From Hirschia sp964352025 (GTDB lineage Bacteria > Pseudomonadota > Alphaproteobacteria > Caulobacterales > Hyphomonadaceae): a stretch of DNA of 64,000 nt. A model generated the notes under the pieces. It worked only from the letters and a program-made list of their open reading frames with translations, did not search any database and was not told the DNA's origin. The position numbers and the translations under genes are program-made. Below are positions 36,304 to 45,422 of the stretch, one piece after another. Within the stretch, counting starts at the first letter, position 1, and each line of letters begins with the position of its first letter. The stretch covers positions 1 to 64,000 of the forward strand of contig CAYGPZ010000005.1 of the NCBI GenBank assembly GCA_964352025.1, given 5' to 3'.

Positions 36304-39002
36304 TGAAAAATAAATCAATGTTATATATGGGAGCAGCTTTGGCTGTTCTAGTCCCGACTATTCTTGTGAACTGTTCTGGAAAGACGAGCCCGACAGCAAC
36401 CTCAACAATCAGCAACAAGCCAGAGCAACTCGTTCAGGACGATGCTGTCGTTGAAGCAAGCCATAGTGTTGCTGACATCATGCTAGATCCATCAATTGTC
36501 CCCTTTGTCGAGAAATATTGTAGCGATTGTCACAATGATTTCCTTGAAGACGGTGACCGAAGTTTTGATGCATTCTTAGAAGATCCAAATAGTGAAAAGT
36601 ATCACCTGACAGTCGAGGAAATACTTGATCAACTCAACCTTGGTAAAATGCCCAAGCCAGGCAAAGACGTGCTTCAGCCGTCGACTGAGGAAAGACGCGC
36701 GATCACAGCTGCCCTAACCGAATACCTTACTGATGTTGAAGATACAGGGCTTCCTGTAGAAACGCCTCTGAGACGCCTAACGCGTGTAGAGTATGAAAAC
36801 ACGATGAGATATCTTTTAGGTATCGATCCCGAGACTTCTAAAGAAATCGCAAAGTTCACACCTGATATAAATGTTCATGGGTTCGAGAATTTAGGCGCTG
36901 CACAATCACTATCACACGCTCAACTTGGATCTTATGTTCGAGCTGCAGAAGAATTCTTTGATGCTAAAGTAGAACGCCAAAAGCAGCAGAAACTGGTACC
37001 TACGCACTCCATCTTTACAGCCGACGATATCGGCGTGGTCACAGATGCTGTAACGGACCTACCATTTGGAGTCGAAGGTGGTCCAGATGCCCACCTTTCT
37101 CCTCATGCTCTTGCTTATAAAAGTGCTGACCATACATATCTAGACATAGGCAGCGGACGCGTATCAGCTGAACGTCCCTATTACCCACGTTCCATTTTTG
37201 AAGATGGAGGTGTACCTGCCGACGGCCAGTACATTATTCGGGTTAAAGCAGAAGCCATTAACCGATTTAACGACTATGACCCAAAGAAAGTCCATTTTGA
37301 CTCTGCTGCCCAACCCTTAAAACTGTCTATTGGAGTGGCTCCTAATAATGAAACCTTCGGAGTCGTGCAGGCACTCGAACGCAAGCACATCCAATTCATA
37401 GATTTGCCCGATGATGGACCTAAAGTATTTGAATACACAGTTCGCTTAAACAAAGGGAATGTACCATTTGTCTTCTACCCCAATGGATCGGATCGCCCTG
37501 ATCTATTGCTTCTGGAAACACTGAAGAATTACCATCCTGAAATAGCTAAGAAAGAAATTTTGAAGGAATCAGGGGCACTTCTTCGTATGCCAACATGGGG
37601 CGTTTCAGACGGCCTACTAGAATTCCTTCGCGACGAATACAAAGGACCTGCTGTTCGCCTCCACCACCTTGAAATTGTGGGACCTTTCCCTCTGGAAGTT
37701 GATGAAGCAATTGATCGTGATTTGTTCAAATCATATCTCACGAAATCCAATGGCGATATAAAAGAAGCACTGTCTGATTTTGCAACGAAAGCTTACCGAC
37801 GACCAACATCAGCTGAAGACATCCAACCTTATGTCGATTTCGTTCAGTCCAAACTCGACTCGGGACTGAACCACGAAGAAGCATTAAAGTGGGCCTTCAC
37901 AGCTATTTTATCATCTCCCAAATTCCTTTATTTGGTCGAAGGTAATGCTGAGCAAGGCAGTCTGCTAGATCAATACGAACTCGCCAGTCGGCTATCCTAC
38001 TTTCTATGGAGTTCAATGCCTGATGACGCCCTCTTAGAAGATGCATCTAAAGGTAAGCTTTCAGACGACTCCGTCATCAAATCGCATGTCGAACGCATGC
38101 TGAAGGACGAAAAAGCGGAGGCCTTTGTAAATGGCTTCATCAATAGCTGGTTACGTCTGGACAAATTGGGCTCTATGAAACCTGATTTCCAGTTATACAA
38201 AAGCTATTATAAAAACCGCTTAGAAACTGCTATGCGCAAAGAGACAGAGCTTCTCTTCAAAGACGTACTTCACACAAACAAGCCATCAATTCGGTTCATG
38301 GACGCTGACTTTACCTATGTAAATGACGCTCTAGCCACGCACTACGGTATAGAGGGAGATTTTGGCGAAGAATTCAAAAGAGTCTCTTTACCAAAAGATT
38401 TGGGACGGCGCGGAATTTTAGGCCATGCAAGTGTTCTGACAGCATCAGCCAATGGAGTTGATACTTCACCTGTTTTGCGCGGTGTTTGGGTGTTAGAGAA
38501 CCTTCTAGGTACGCCTCCATCTCCTCCGCCACCCGACGTGCCAACTATTGAGCCAGATACACGTGGTGCAACAACGGTGCGTGAGCTCATTGCCAAACAT
38601 CGGAATGTACAAGCTTGTGCTGATTGCCATGCCTATATCGACCCATATGGCTTCCCACTAGAAGCCTTCGGACCCGTTGGTGAAAAACGTGAAAGATACC
38701 CAATTAAAGAAAATGGTAAAACCAAACTCAACCAAGGTGCGCTGATCGACATATCTACTGAACTTGCTACCGGAGAACAGATTAAGACGCTCGAAGGTTT
38801 CCACACAGTTCTTCTACAAAATGAAGAGACTTTTCAAATCAACCTAATGTCTAAGCTTCTAACCTACGGAACTGGACGGGAGCCGACCTTTAGAGATCGC
38901 CCGCAAATTCAAGAAATGGTCGACACCATCAACGAAGAAGAAATTGGTTTCCTAGACATGGTCACAATGGCTGCAACCAGCGACTTCTTTAAAACTAGAT
39001 AG
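36303..39002 (+). CDS. DUF1592/DUF1588/DUF1585 c-type cytochrome protein
   Basis: An 899-residue protein. It begins with a hydrophobic segment ending LVNC (Cys24, lipoprotein-like). A cytochrome-like CSDCH sits at residues 73-77. Planctomycete-type domains follow: a DUF1587-type PLRRLTRVEYENTMRYLLG, DUF1592 LASRLSYFLWSSMPDDALL, DUF1588 RRGILGHASVLTASANG with TSPVLRGVWVLENLLG, and DUF1585 LMSKLLTYGTGREPTFRDRP. A second heme-type motif CADCH lies at 772-776. It is a periplasmic redox protein of unknown substrate, coupled to the DUF1552 partner and, by regulation, to the cytochrome c/b561 unit. Confidence 0.9.
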   Translation: MKNKSMLYMGAALAVLVPTILVNCSGKTSPTATSTISNKPEQLVQDDAVVEASHSVADIMLDPSIVPFVEKYCSDCHNDFLEDGDRSFDAFLEDPNSEKYHLTVEEILDQLNLGKMPKPGKDVLQPSTEERRAITAALTEYLTDVEDTGLPVETPLRRLTRVEYENTMRYLLGIDPETSKEIAKFTPDINVHGFENLGAAQSLSHAQLGSYVRAAEEFFDAKVERQKQQKLVPTHSIFTADDIGVVTDAVTDLPFGVEGGPDAHLSPHALAYKSADHTYLDIGSGRVSAERPYYPRSIFEDGGVPADGQYIIRVKAEAINRFNDYDPKKVHFDSAAQPLKLSIGVAPNNETFGVVQALERKHIQFIDLPDDGPKVFEYTVRLNKGNVPFVFYPNGSDRPDLLLLETLKNYHPEIAKKEILKESGALLRMPTWGVSDGLLEFLRDEYKGPAVRLHHLEIVGPFPLEVDEAIDRDLFKSYLTKSNGDIKEALSDFATKAYRRPTSAEDIQPYVDFVQSKLDSGLNHEEALKWAFTAILSSPKFLYLVEGNAEQGSLLDQYELASRLSYFLWSSMPDDALLEDASKGKLSDDSVIKSHVERMLKDEKAEAFVNGFINSWLRLDKLGSMKPDFQLYKSYYKNRLETAMRKETELLFKDVLHTNKPSIRFMDADFTYVNDALATHYGIEGDFGEEFKRVSLPKDLGRRGILGHASVLTASANGVDTSPVLRGVWVLENLLGTPPSPPPPDVPTIEPDTRGATTVRELIAKHRNVQACADCHAYIDPYGFPLEAFGPVGEKRERYPIKENGKTKLNQGALIDISTELATGEQIKTLEGFHTVLLQNEETFQINLMSKLLTYGTGREPTFRDRPQIQEMVDTINEEEIGFLDMVTMAATSDFFKTR

Positions 39003-39025
39003 CGGGAAGCGTCAGCCACCGCCAC

Positions 39026-39057
39026 CTTCAACTTAGAAAGTAATTGCTAAGTTGAAG
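39026..39057 (+). terminator. Hairpin downstream of the DUF1592 gene
   Basis: CTTCAACTTAG (39026-39036) and CTAAGTTGAAG (39047-39057) form an 11-base perfect stem with a 10-base loop, 24 bases after the stop. There is no T run, so it may stabilise the mRNA end and not terminate alone. Confidence 0.5.
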
Positions 39058-39287
39058 CCATCCGTCTTCCGATACTTCACAGCATCGCCCAAACTTACTT
39101 TTCAGCTACCGCGCCTCAATTTATTCAACCAATCATGTGCTCGCATAAAATCACAGGTGTGCGATAAAAATGCGGTTTGTGGGAAGAAAGATATTTAAAT
39201 TGGCTAACTAAAACAACACTAAATCCAAACACCCCTCAGCGGCTTAGCTCATGCTCCGCACCGCCCAATAACGTGCTCAGATAAATA

Positions 39288-40652
39288 TCAATAAATGCTG
39301 TGATCAAGTGTATTGGATAAAAACTCTAGTCCGGATCTAAGTTCTTCTCGGGACAATTTTCCACCTAAGCAAACGCGTACACAATTTTTGGGCTCACCTA
39401 AAACTGTAAATGTATCGCTCACCATCAGACCGATGCCCTTTCCAGCCATCCGCCCGACGAGATCAGCGCGGCTTTGTCCCGCCTCAAGCTCTAACCAGAT
39501 ATTGAAGGCGTTAGGGTCTGAAGAAAAATGAAAGCCCGACAACACATCATTTGCTATTTTTTGACGCTCATTTGTTTCGCTTCGAATAAAGGCGCGAATA
39601 CGATCAGCCGTTCCGTCTTGAATCCAACGCGTCGCTAAAGCTGCCGCTATGGGTGATGGCATAACAGATGTCGTTCTGAGCATCTGCTCCAATGCAAATG
39701 CAGCCTTTCCATTGGGCGACACAGTGTATGCAATGCGCAACCCCGCACCTATGCATTTAGCCAATCCCCCAATATGCCATGTCAAATTCGGAGCATAGGT
39801 CGCAAAAGGCGCAGGTGGATTTGCAGGAATAAACCCATATGCATCATCTTCAATCAGCTGTAATTCGTTTTTCAACAGGACATCAGCTAACTGAATACGA
39901 CGCTGTGATGGGATTGTTTTCGTTGTTGGATTATTCAGAGTTGGGTTTAGGTATAGCGCTCTAGGTGCATGCTCTTCAATCGCTGCTTCCAAAGCTTCTG
40001 GAATTATGCCTTCTTCATCAACCGGAACGCCGACTAGGTTTAATCCTAGTCTTGCAGCAATTGTTCTTATGCCAGCATACGTCACTGCTTCCGCTAATAT
40101 TGTATCACCGGGCTTGGCTAAAATAAGAAGTATAGCGACCATTGTCGCATGCGCGCCGGGTGTGACAGACACACGATCCAGACTAGGCACCATTCCTCTC
40201 ATACTTAGCCATACTGCGGCGGCTTCTTTATCCACTTCAGAACCCGTCGCCGACTGATATCGTAACAATCCTATAAGATCCGCCGAAACCGCTTCCATTC
40301 CCGCACGCATACGAGACAATAAGACAATGTCTGTCGGCTCTGGTGGCAAATTCATCGCGAGATCGATATCCGATGCCCTGCGCTCATCTGGCTTTTTAAT
40401 TTGAACCTCCGTCTCTGCGACAAAAGTTCCACGCCCAACATGACTTACAACCAATCCTCTTGATTGAGCTTCAGAATACCCTCGAGATATCGTTGTAAAA
40501 TCTACTCCCAACAAATCAGCAACTTTACGCTGAGCAGGAAGACGATCACCAGACACCAAAACACCCTCTTCAATATCATTGGCAATAATATCTGCGAGTT
40601 CGATATATTTCGGTTTACCCGAGTTTCGCCAAGACGGTATCCAATTCGTCAT
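39288..40652 (-). CDS. MocR-type GntR/aminotransferase regulator
   Basis: About 454 residues: an N-terminal GntR winged helix (about 17-85, DIIANDIEEGVLVSGDRLPA, then QRKVADLLGVDFTTISRGY) joined to a fold-type I aminotransferase domain. The PLP lysine is in IGGLAKCIGAGLRIAY and the Asp/Tyr partner in IEDDAYGFIP. MocR proteins use PLP or an aldimine as effector. The start at 40652 is preferred because AAGGGG is 6 bases upstream. It is divergent from the Nit1C operon, with TTGTAT-type repeats in between, and probably controls that operon. Confidence 0.9.
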   Translation of the reverse strand: MTNWIPSWRNSGKPKYIELADIIANDIEEGVLVSGDRLPAQRKVADLLGVDFTTISRGYSEAQSRGLVVSHVGRGTFVAETEVQIKKPDERRASDIDLAMNLPPEPTDIVLLSRMRAGMEAVSADLIGLLRYQSATGSEVDKEAAAVWLSMRGMVPSLDRVSVTPGAHATMVAILLILAKPGDTILAEAVTYAGIRTIAARLGLNLVGVPVDEEGIIPEALEAAIEEHAPRALYLNPTLNNPTTKTIPSQRRIQLADVLLKNELQLIEDDAYGFIPANPPAPFATYAPNLTWHIGGLAKCIGAGLRIAYTVSPNGKAAFALEQMLRTTSVMPSPIAAALATRWIQDGTADRIRAFIRSETNERQKIANDVLSGFHFSSDPNAFNIWLELEAGQSRADLVGRMAGKGIGLMVSDTFTVLGEPKNCVRVCLGGKLSREELRSGLEFLSNTLDHSIY

Positions 40653-40933
40653 TTCCATCCCCTTATTGAATCAACCGCAATCAACACTTATTTGGAGCGC
40701 AAGTCAATTGTATGCATATTGACTGCATCAATACAGCTTCACTTCATAATTCGGGTTCTCAATCTATCCAACACCACAAATTGATCGATTTTGAGGCATA
40801 TCCGCCCAAAATTCTCCCAATTGACTGCAGATTGTTCATTTTTTGTATGCTTTTTATACAATCAATTTGACGATACATGTCATGCAAAACTTAATCAAAA
40901 AGCAATCAATGCATACAATTATTGGAGTCATTC
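40653..40933. promoter_or_regulatory. Divergent MocR / Nit1C control region
   Basis: Contains AATTGTATGCAT at 40706-40717 and its exact reverse complement ATGCATACAATT at 40909-40920, a TTGTAT..ATACAA dyad at 40843-40861, and a direct repeat ATTGACTGCA at 40718-40727 and 40820-40829. The spread of related half-sites fits MocR regulators, which often bind two spaced boxes. The last box abuts the ribosome binding site of the first Nit1C gene. Confidence 0.55.
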
Positions 40934-41416
40934 ATGCCAACAGTCACAACACCAGCGCACAAAGACGGTGATTATTTCGTCAACTACGAAGAAAAAGTCT
41001 TTGAAGATGTTCAAGCTGAAGAAGGCGGCAAAGCACTTATTACATTCCATACAGTCGCCTTTGAAGGATCAATTGGTCTGGTCAACATCCTCCAAGCCAT
41101 TCGCCTTCAACGCAAAGGGTTTGAAACATCTATTTTACTTTACGGCCCAGGTGTTTCCCTTGGCGTCCAGCGTGGTTTTCCAACCCTAGGCGATGAAGCT
41201 TTCCCTGGAGCGCAGAACTACGCAGCTAACCTGCAAAAATTCATGAAAGAAGGCGGGAAAGTCTATGCATGCCGTTTCGCTCTCCAAATGTTGATGGGAC
41301 ATGGAGAACCTTCCCTCATTCCTGGGATAACACCGATCGCCCCTCAGGATGTTCTCGATTGCGTCCTACTGCACCGCAGGGACAATGCATTCATCTTAGA
41401 TACTTGGACTCTTTAG
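40934..41416 (+). CDS. MSMEG_0572/Sll0783-family Nit1C protein
   Basis: A 160-residue protein beginning MPTVTTPAHKDGDYFVNYEE and containing LVNILQAIRLQRKGFETSIL and GVQRGFPTLGDEAFPG, the pattern of the MSMEG_0572/Sll0783 family found first in Nit1C clusters. These were noted as nitrogen-starvation-induced in cyanobacteria; the reaction is unknown. The fold may be DsrE-like. The ATG at 40934 has GGAG 6 bases upstream; the longer frame starts with TTG. Confidence 0.88.
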   Translation: MPTVTTPAHKDGDYFVNYEEKVFEDVQAEEGGKALITFHTVAFEGSIGLVNILQAIRLQRKGFETSILLYGPGVSLGVQRGFPTLGDEAFPGAQNYAANLQKFMKEGGKVYACRFALQMLMGHGEPSLIPGITPIAPQDVLDCVLLHRRDNAFILDTWTL

Positions 41417-41434
41417 TCTTTTTTTTCAAATTGT

Positions 41435-41463
41435 CTCGCCGGTTCGAATAAGACGCCGGCGAG
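41435..41463 (+). terminator. Hairpin between the first and second Nit1C genes
   Basis: CTCGCCGG (41435-41442) pairs with CCGGCGAG (41456-41463), a GC-rich 8-base stem, followed by a moderately T-rich TATGATTTTCCTTT. It sits 18 bases after the first gene. It may reduce read-through so that the small first protein is made in excess of the enzymes. Confidence 0.5.
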
Positions 41464-41489
41464 TATGATTTTCCTTTATCCATGCGCTC

Positions 41490-42500
41490 ATGAGTGTCCA
41501 CAAAATGAATAAGAACATAGTACGCGTCGCAGCTGCACAGATTTCGCCCGACCTGACGTCACGAGAGAAAACTTTGGAAAAAGCTCTCAACACCGCTAGC
41601 GAAGCTGCAAGCAAAGGTGCTGAGCTAATTGTATTTCCCGAAACCTTTGTGCCCTGGTATCCATATTTCTCATTCATACTCCCACCAATGCAGGCTGGCG
41701 CAGAACATCTTCGCCTCTATGAAGAAGCGGTATCCGTACCCAGCGCCGAAACAACAGCTATTGGCGCCATGGCAAGAGAATTAGGAATCGTGATCGTCAT
41801 TGGCGTAAACGAGCGCGATCATGGAACACTTTACAATACCCAATTAGTATTCGATGCGGACGGCACCTTAGCTCTCAAACGTCGCAAAATCACCCCGACC
41901 TACCATGAGCGAATGATCTGGGGTCAAGGCGACGGATCTGGGCTGAAAGTCGTAGACACCAAAGTTGGACGCGTTGGTGCTCTGGCATGTTGGGAGCACT
42001 ATAACCCTCTCGCTCGATATGCACTGATGGCTCAACACGAAGAAATTCACGTTGCTCAATTTCCTGGCTCCCTTGTTGGTCCAATATTTGGGGAACAAAT
42101 AGAAGTCACCATGCGCCATCACGCACTCGAGTCTGGTTGTTTTGTCGTAAACTCAACAGGTTGGCTTACTGACGACCAAATCAATTCAATATCCAGCGAC
42201 CCCAAACTGCAAAAAGGCCTCAGAGACGGATGCATGACTTGCATTATCACTCCAGAAGGCCGTCACGTTGTCCCTCCTCTGACATCTGGGGAAGGTATCC
42301 TCATTGCAGACTTAGATATGAAGCTAATCACCAAGCGCAAACGCATGATGGATAGCGTTGGACACTATGCCCGTCCCGAATTGCTTCACCTAATCCACGA
42401 CACGCGAGCGACATCTCCGCTTCACCAAATCCCGCAACCTCAACACGCACCCCAAGCCCCTATTTCCAGCACGTCAGACAACATCGGACGGGAGGATTAA
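41490..42500 (+). CDS. Nit1C-type nitrilase
   Basis: A 336-residue carbon-nitrogen hydrolase of the nitrilase branch. The catalytic triad is Glu51 (LIVFPETFVPWYPYF), Lys133 (LKRRKITPTYHER) and Cys167 (GALACWEHYNPLARY). It hydrolyses a nitrile to acid and ammonia in the cytoplasm. It sits in the conserved Nit1C order before the radical SAM gene. Nit1C clusters have been linked to growth on cyanide as nitrogen source. A start at the sixth codon (Met6, 41505) is possible because no clear ribosome binding site precedes the first ATG. Confidence 0.93.
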   Translation: MSVHKMNKNIVRVAAAQISPDLTSREKTLEKALNTASEAASKGAELIVFPETFVPWYPYFSFILPPMQAGAEHLRLYEEAVSVPSAETTAIGAMARELGIVIVIGVNERDHGTLYNTQLVFDADGTLALKRRKITPTYHERMIWGQGDGSGLKVVDTKVGRVGALACWEHYNPLARYALMAQHEEIHVAQFPGSLVGPIFGEQIEVTMRHHALESGCFVVNSTGWLTDDQINSISSDPKLQKGLRDGCMTCIITPEGRHVVPPLTSGEGILIADLDMKLITKRKRMMDSVGHYARPELLHLIHDTRATSPLHQIPQPQHAPQAPISSTSDNIGRED

Positions 42501-42501
42501 A

Positions 42502-43605
42502 ATGCCAACTGAAACACTCATAAATGAACTGCAAACCCGGGGCATGCGCCTAGCAGATCCACGCAAAGGGCATGAAAGCCGTCGTGGGGGCGCTGGCCCT
42601 TCGGATCATAAGGCAGTGACAATAGACGGCGTAACGGTGATGGTTCCCGTACATACAGCGCCGGCGTTTGATAGCCCATACGTGATTGAAGCATCCGAAG
42701 GTGACACCCAATTTGTCCTTAAAAAGGACAGCCGACCTGTACAAAAAATTGAGTTTCCCAATCGTCCGAAATTCTATGATTTACAGACCGAAGATGGCAT
42801 TCCCTACAATAAAATAGCGGTTCTTCATGGACGCGATGTTCTAGCGAGTACTGTATTACAAACATGCATCCGCTATGAGAGCCGTAAAAAAACCTGTCAA
42901 TTTTGCTCAATTGGCCAATCACTCGCTGCAAAACGAACAATCGCACACAAGACCCCAGATCAATTAGCCCAAGTTGCGAAGGCAGCGGTCGAACTAGATG
43001 GCGTCAAACACATGGTTTTGACGACTGGTACACCTGCGGGCAACGACCGTGGAGCAAAAATTCTTACCGAAAGCGTTCTCGCCATAAAAGCCGCAGTTAA
43101 CATTCCTATTCAGGTTCAATGCGAACCACCAGAAGACGATAGCTGGCTACAAAAGATGAAGGACGCCGGTGCAGATGCACTCGGAATGCATTTAGAAGCC
43201 GTTACCCCTGAAGTTAGGGCACGCATTATGCCCGGAAAGGCGCAAGTCAGCCTTGAAAAATATTTTGAAAGCTTCAAAGCAGCCGTCGAAATATTCGGTC
43301 GCGGACAAGTCTCGACATATATACTCGCGGGTCTTGGAGATACGCCAGAAGCCATACTGAACATAAGTAAGAAACTGACCCAGATGGGTGTCTACCCTTT
43401 TGTTGTGCCCTTCGTCCCAATTTCCGGCACACCGCTTGAGAGCCACCCAACCCCAACAGCGCAATTTATGGATTCTATACTCGCACCTCTCGCCGATATG
43501 GTGATCGAAGCAGGCTTGCGATCGGAAGACATAAAGGCCGGATGTGGTCGCTGTGGCGCATGTTCCGCACTTTCAACATACGAAAAACGCCGGAGCAAAA
43601 AATGA
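42502..43605 (+). CDS. Radical SAM protein, MSMEG_0568 family
   Basis: A 367-residue radical SAM enzyme. The cluster cysteines are Cys122, Cys132 and Cys135 in TCIRYESRKKTCQFCSIG, a spacing (CX9CX2C) wider than the classical CX3CX2C but typical of this family. Near the C-terminus CGRCGAC (348-354) offers three more Cys, perhaps an auxiliary cluster. GGGAGGA stands 5 bases before the ATG, and the nitrilase stop is 1 base upstream. The reaction is unknown; it is a core Nit1C member. Confidence 0.9.
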   Translation: MPTETLINELQTRGMRLADPRKGHESRRGGAGPSDHKAVTIDGVTVMVPVHTAPAFDSPYVIEASEGDTQFVLKKDSRPVQKIEFPNRPKFYDLQTEDGIPYNKIAVLHGRDVLASTVLQTCIRYESRKKTCQFCSIGQSLAAKRTIAHKTPDQLAQVAKAAVELDGVKHMVLTTGTPAGNDRGAKILTESVLAIKAAVNIPIQVQCEPPEDDSWLQKMKDAGADALGMHLEAVTPEVRARIMPGKAQVSLEKYFESFKAAVEIFGRGQVSTYILAGLGDTPEAILNISKKLTQMGVYPFVVPFVPISGTPLESHPTPTAQFMDSILAPLADMVIEAGLRSEDIKAGCGRCGACSALSTYEKRRSKK

Positions 43606-44159
43606 TTGAGGTATTAGACAAACCATCGCAACGCGTATTTCTATCTCCTGATTTTTTGATCAAATCAGCAACTCAAAAATGGGAATTGGACGGTGCAGAA
43701 AAGCTCCGCAATGACACATTTTGCAAAGAGCAAGGTGTATTCAAAGAACATGATCGCGATAAAATCGATGACATAGCTATGCCACTTATCGCGATATCAA
43801 CCCTCGCGAGTGAGCCAGACGAAGTTGTAGGAACCGTCAGAATTCATGAACAAGCACCAAGAATTTGGTGGGGATCAAGATTAGCAGTCGCAAAATCTCA
43901 TCGCCGCGTCGGCCGCTTAGGGAGCGAACTCATACATCTGGCTGTACGGACAGCGAATGCAATTGGATGTGATCAATTTTTGGCACATGTCCAACCGCAA
44001 AATGAGAAACTGTTCCAGCGGCTAAACTGGCGCACCATTTCAAAGGTAGACCTGCACGGATCCATACATATCAAAATGGAAGCAGACCTCTCTTTTTACC
44101 CAGCCTACGCGACACCTCACATTGGATGGACCACTCAAATGAAACGAGGTTCCAGATGA
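43602..44159 (+). CDS. GNAT acetyltransferase, MSMEG_0567 family
   Basis: A 185-residue N-acetyltransferase-like protein. The acetyl-CoA-binding region includes GTVRIHEQAPRIWWGSRLAV and HRRVGRLGSELIHLAVRTA. The start ATG overlaps the radical SAM stop (ATGA at 43602), so translation is coupled; an upstream in-frame extension would lie inside the previous gene. It is a core Nit1C gene. Its acceptor substrate is not known. Confidence 0.88.
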   Translation: MIEVLDKPSQRVFLSPDFLIKSATQKWELDGAEKLRNDTFCKEQGVFKEHDRDKIDDIAMPLIAISTLASEPDEVVGTVRIHEQAPRIWWGSRLAVAKSHRRVGRLGSELIHLAVRTANAIGCDQFLAHVQPQNEKLFQRLNWRTISKVDLHGSIHIKMEADLSFYPAYATPHIGWTTQMKRGSR

Positions 44160-45130
44160 CGGAACTTTCTTCATTAGCTGCAGAGATAAAAAAAGATCCT
44201 AACCTACTTAGTAAGCTAAGCATTCAGAGCAGCGTATCCGCACTGGGACTGAACAGTGCAAGCGCGGGCACACCAGGAGATGACGCCGCCGCACTCCCAC
44301 GCGGTGATGGGTATGACCTCTTTGCAATGGAAGGATTTGTATCACAATTCGTCGAAGCTGATCCTTGGAACGCGGGTTGGTGTAGCGTGATGGTCAACCT
44401 TTCAGACATATTAGCCATGGGTGGACGGGCCACAGCTATAACAAATGCCATCTGGGCACCCAACGCATCAATCGCAACTCCTATTCTAGAGGGTATGAGG
44501 GCAGCAGCAGAGGCATATAATATCCCAGTTGTCGGTGGCCACACAAATTTAGGTTCACCTAACACACAGTTAGCTGCATCTATTATGGGTAGAGCCACAA
44601 ATCTCATTACAAGTTTTGATGCTGAAGTGGGTGATATATTGGTTTGTGTCGCCGATCATCGGGGCGAATACCGGCCAGTATTTGATAATTTTCAATCCTC
44701 CAGCGCGGCTCCCAAAAACCGTCTGCGCGAAGACATTGAACTACTTCCTCAGCTCGCGGAAGAGAATCTCGTATTTGCAGGTAAAGACATCAGTCAAGGC
44801 GGTATAATCGGAACAGCAATCATGCTGGCGGAATGCTCAAATATCGGCATCGAAATTGAACCACAAAAAATTCAATTACCTCCAAACACGTCCCTCTTAC
44901 GATGGCTAAAAACCTTTCCAAGCTTCGGTTTTTTACTAGCCGTTAAGCCTGCTGAAATCGCTCGAGTATGCCGCAGATTCACGTCCAGAAACATCACCGC
45001 GAACGCCATTGGAAACTTCACAGCAGATCACGCTGTTCATTTGGTTAGCTCGGCAGAAAAAGAACTAATTTGGAACTACAAAAACAAACCTTATCTTGGA
45101 CTAAATACTACGGAAATCACAGATGCCTGA
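44156..45130 (+). CDS. AIR-synthase-related protein, Sll0787 family
   Basis: A 324-residue protein of the PurM/ThiL/SelD-like superfamily. The N-terminal half has GDDAAALPRGDGYDLFAMEG and MVNLSDILAMGGRATAITNA; the C-terminal half has AGKDISQGGIIGTAIMLAE and a Gly-rich end. Such proteins bind ATP and phosphorylate or cyclise substrates. The ATG overlaps the preceding stop (ATGA at 44156). It is a core Nit1C member. Confidence 0.88.
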   Translation: MTELSSLAAEIKKDPNLLSKLSIQSSVSALGLNSASAGTPGDDAAALPRGDGYDLFAMEGFVSQFVEADPWNAGWCSVMVNLSDILAMGGRATAITNAIWAPNASIATPILEGMRAAAEAYNIPVVGGHTNLGSPNTQLAASIMGRATNLITSFDAEVGDILVCVADHRGEYRPVFDNFQSSSAAPKNRLREDIELLPQLAEENLVFAGKDISQGGIIGTAIMLAECSNIGIEIEPQKIQLPPNTSLLRWLKTFPSFGFLLAVKPAEIARVCRRFTSRNITANAIGNFTADHAVHLVSSAEKELIWNYKNKPYLGLNTTEITDA

Positions 45131-45407
45131 AGTCAATTTTAAGATCCGTTGGTCGGATGGAAAAGAAGAAGCATGCTACTCGCCATCGACAATTATAAAG
45201 CAATATCTGACAGAGGATATGACTTACCCGCTTGATGACTTTCTTGAACGAGTTCGAATTGGCCTAAATAAGGCGTCCCTCAGAGTTGAAAAAGTCTACG
45301 GCTATCGCTGCACCAGCGCTGATGCCCAATTATCAAAAATAGAAAAACGCGCCGCGAGCTTAGACCCAAATTTAAAGTTTGCTGTGACCTGCGTATCCAT
45401 AGATTAA
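45123..45407 (+). CDS. MSMEG_0570-family Nit1C small protein
   Basis: A 94-residue protein beginning MPEVNFKIRWSDGKEEACYS, with SPSTIIKQYLTEDMTYPLDD. The pattern is that of the MSMEG_0570 nitrogen-starvation-response family. It overlaps the AIR-synthase-like gene by 8 bases. Function unknown. Confidence 0.88.
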   Translation: MPEVNFKIRWSDGKEEACYSPSTIIKQYLTEDMTYPLDDFLERVRIGLNKASLRVEKVYGYRCTSADAQLSKIEKRAASLDPNLKFAVTCVSID

Positions 45408-45422
45408 GAGGACCCCCTCCAA

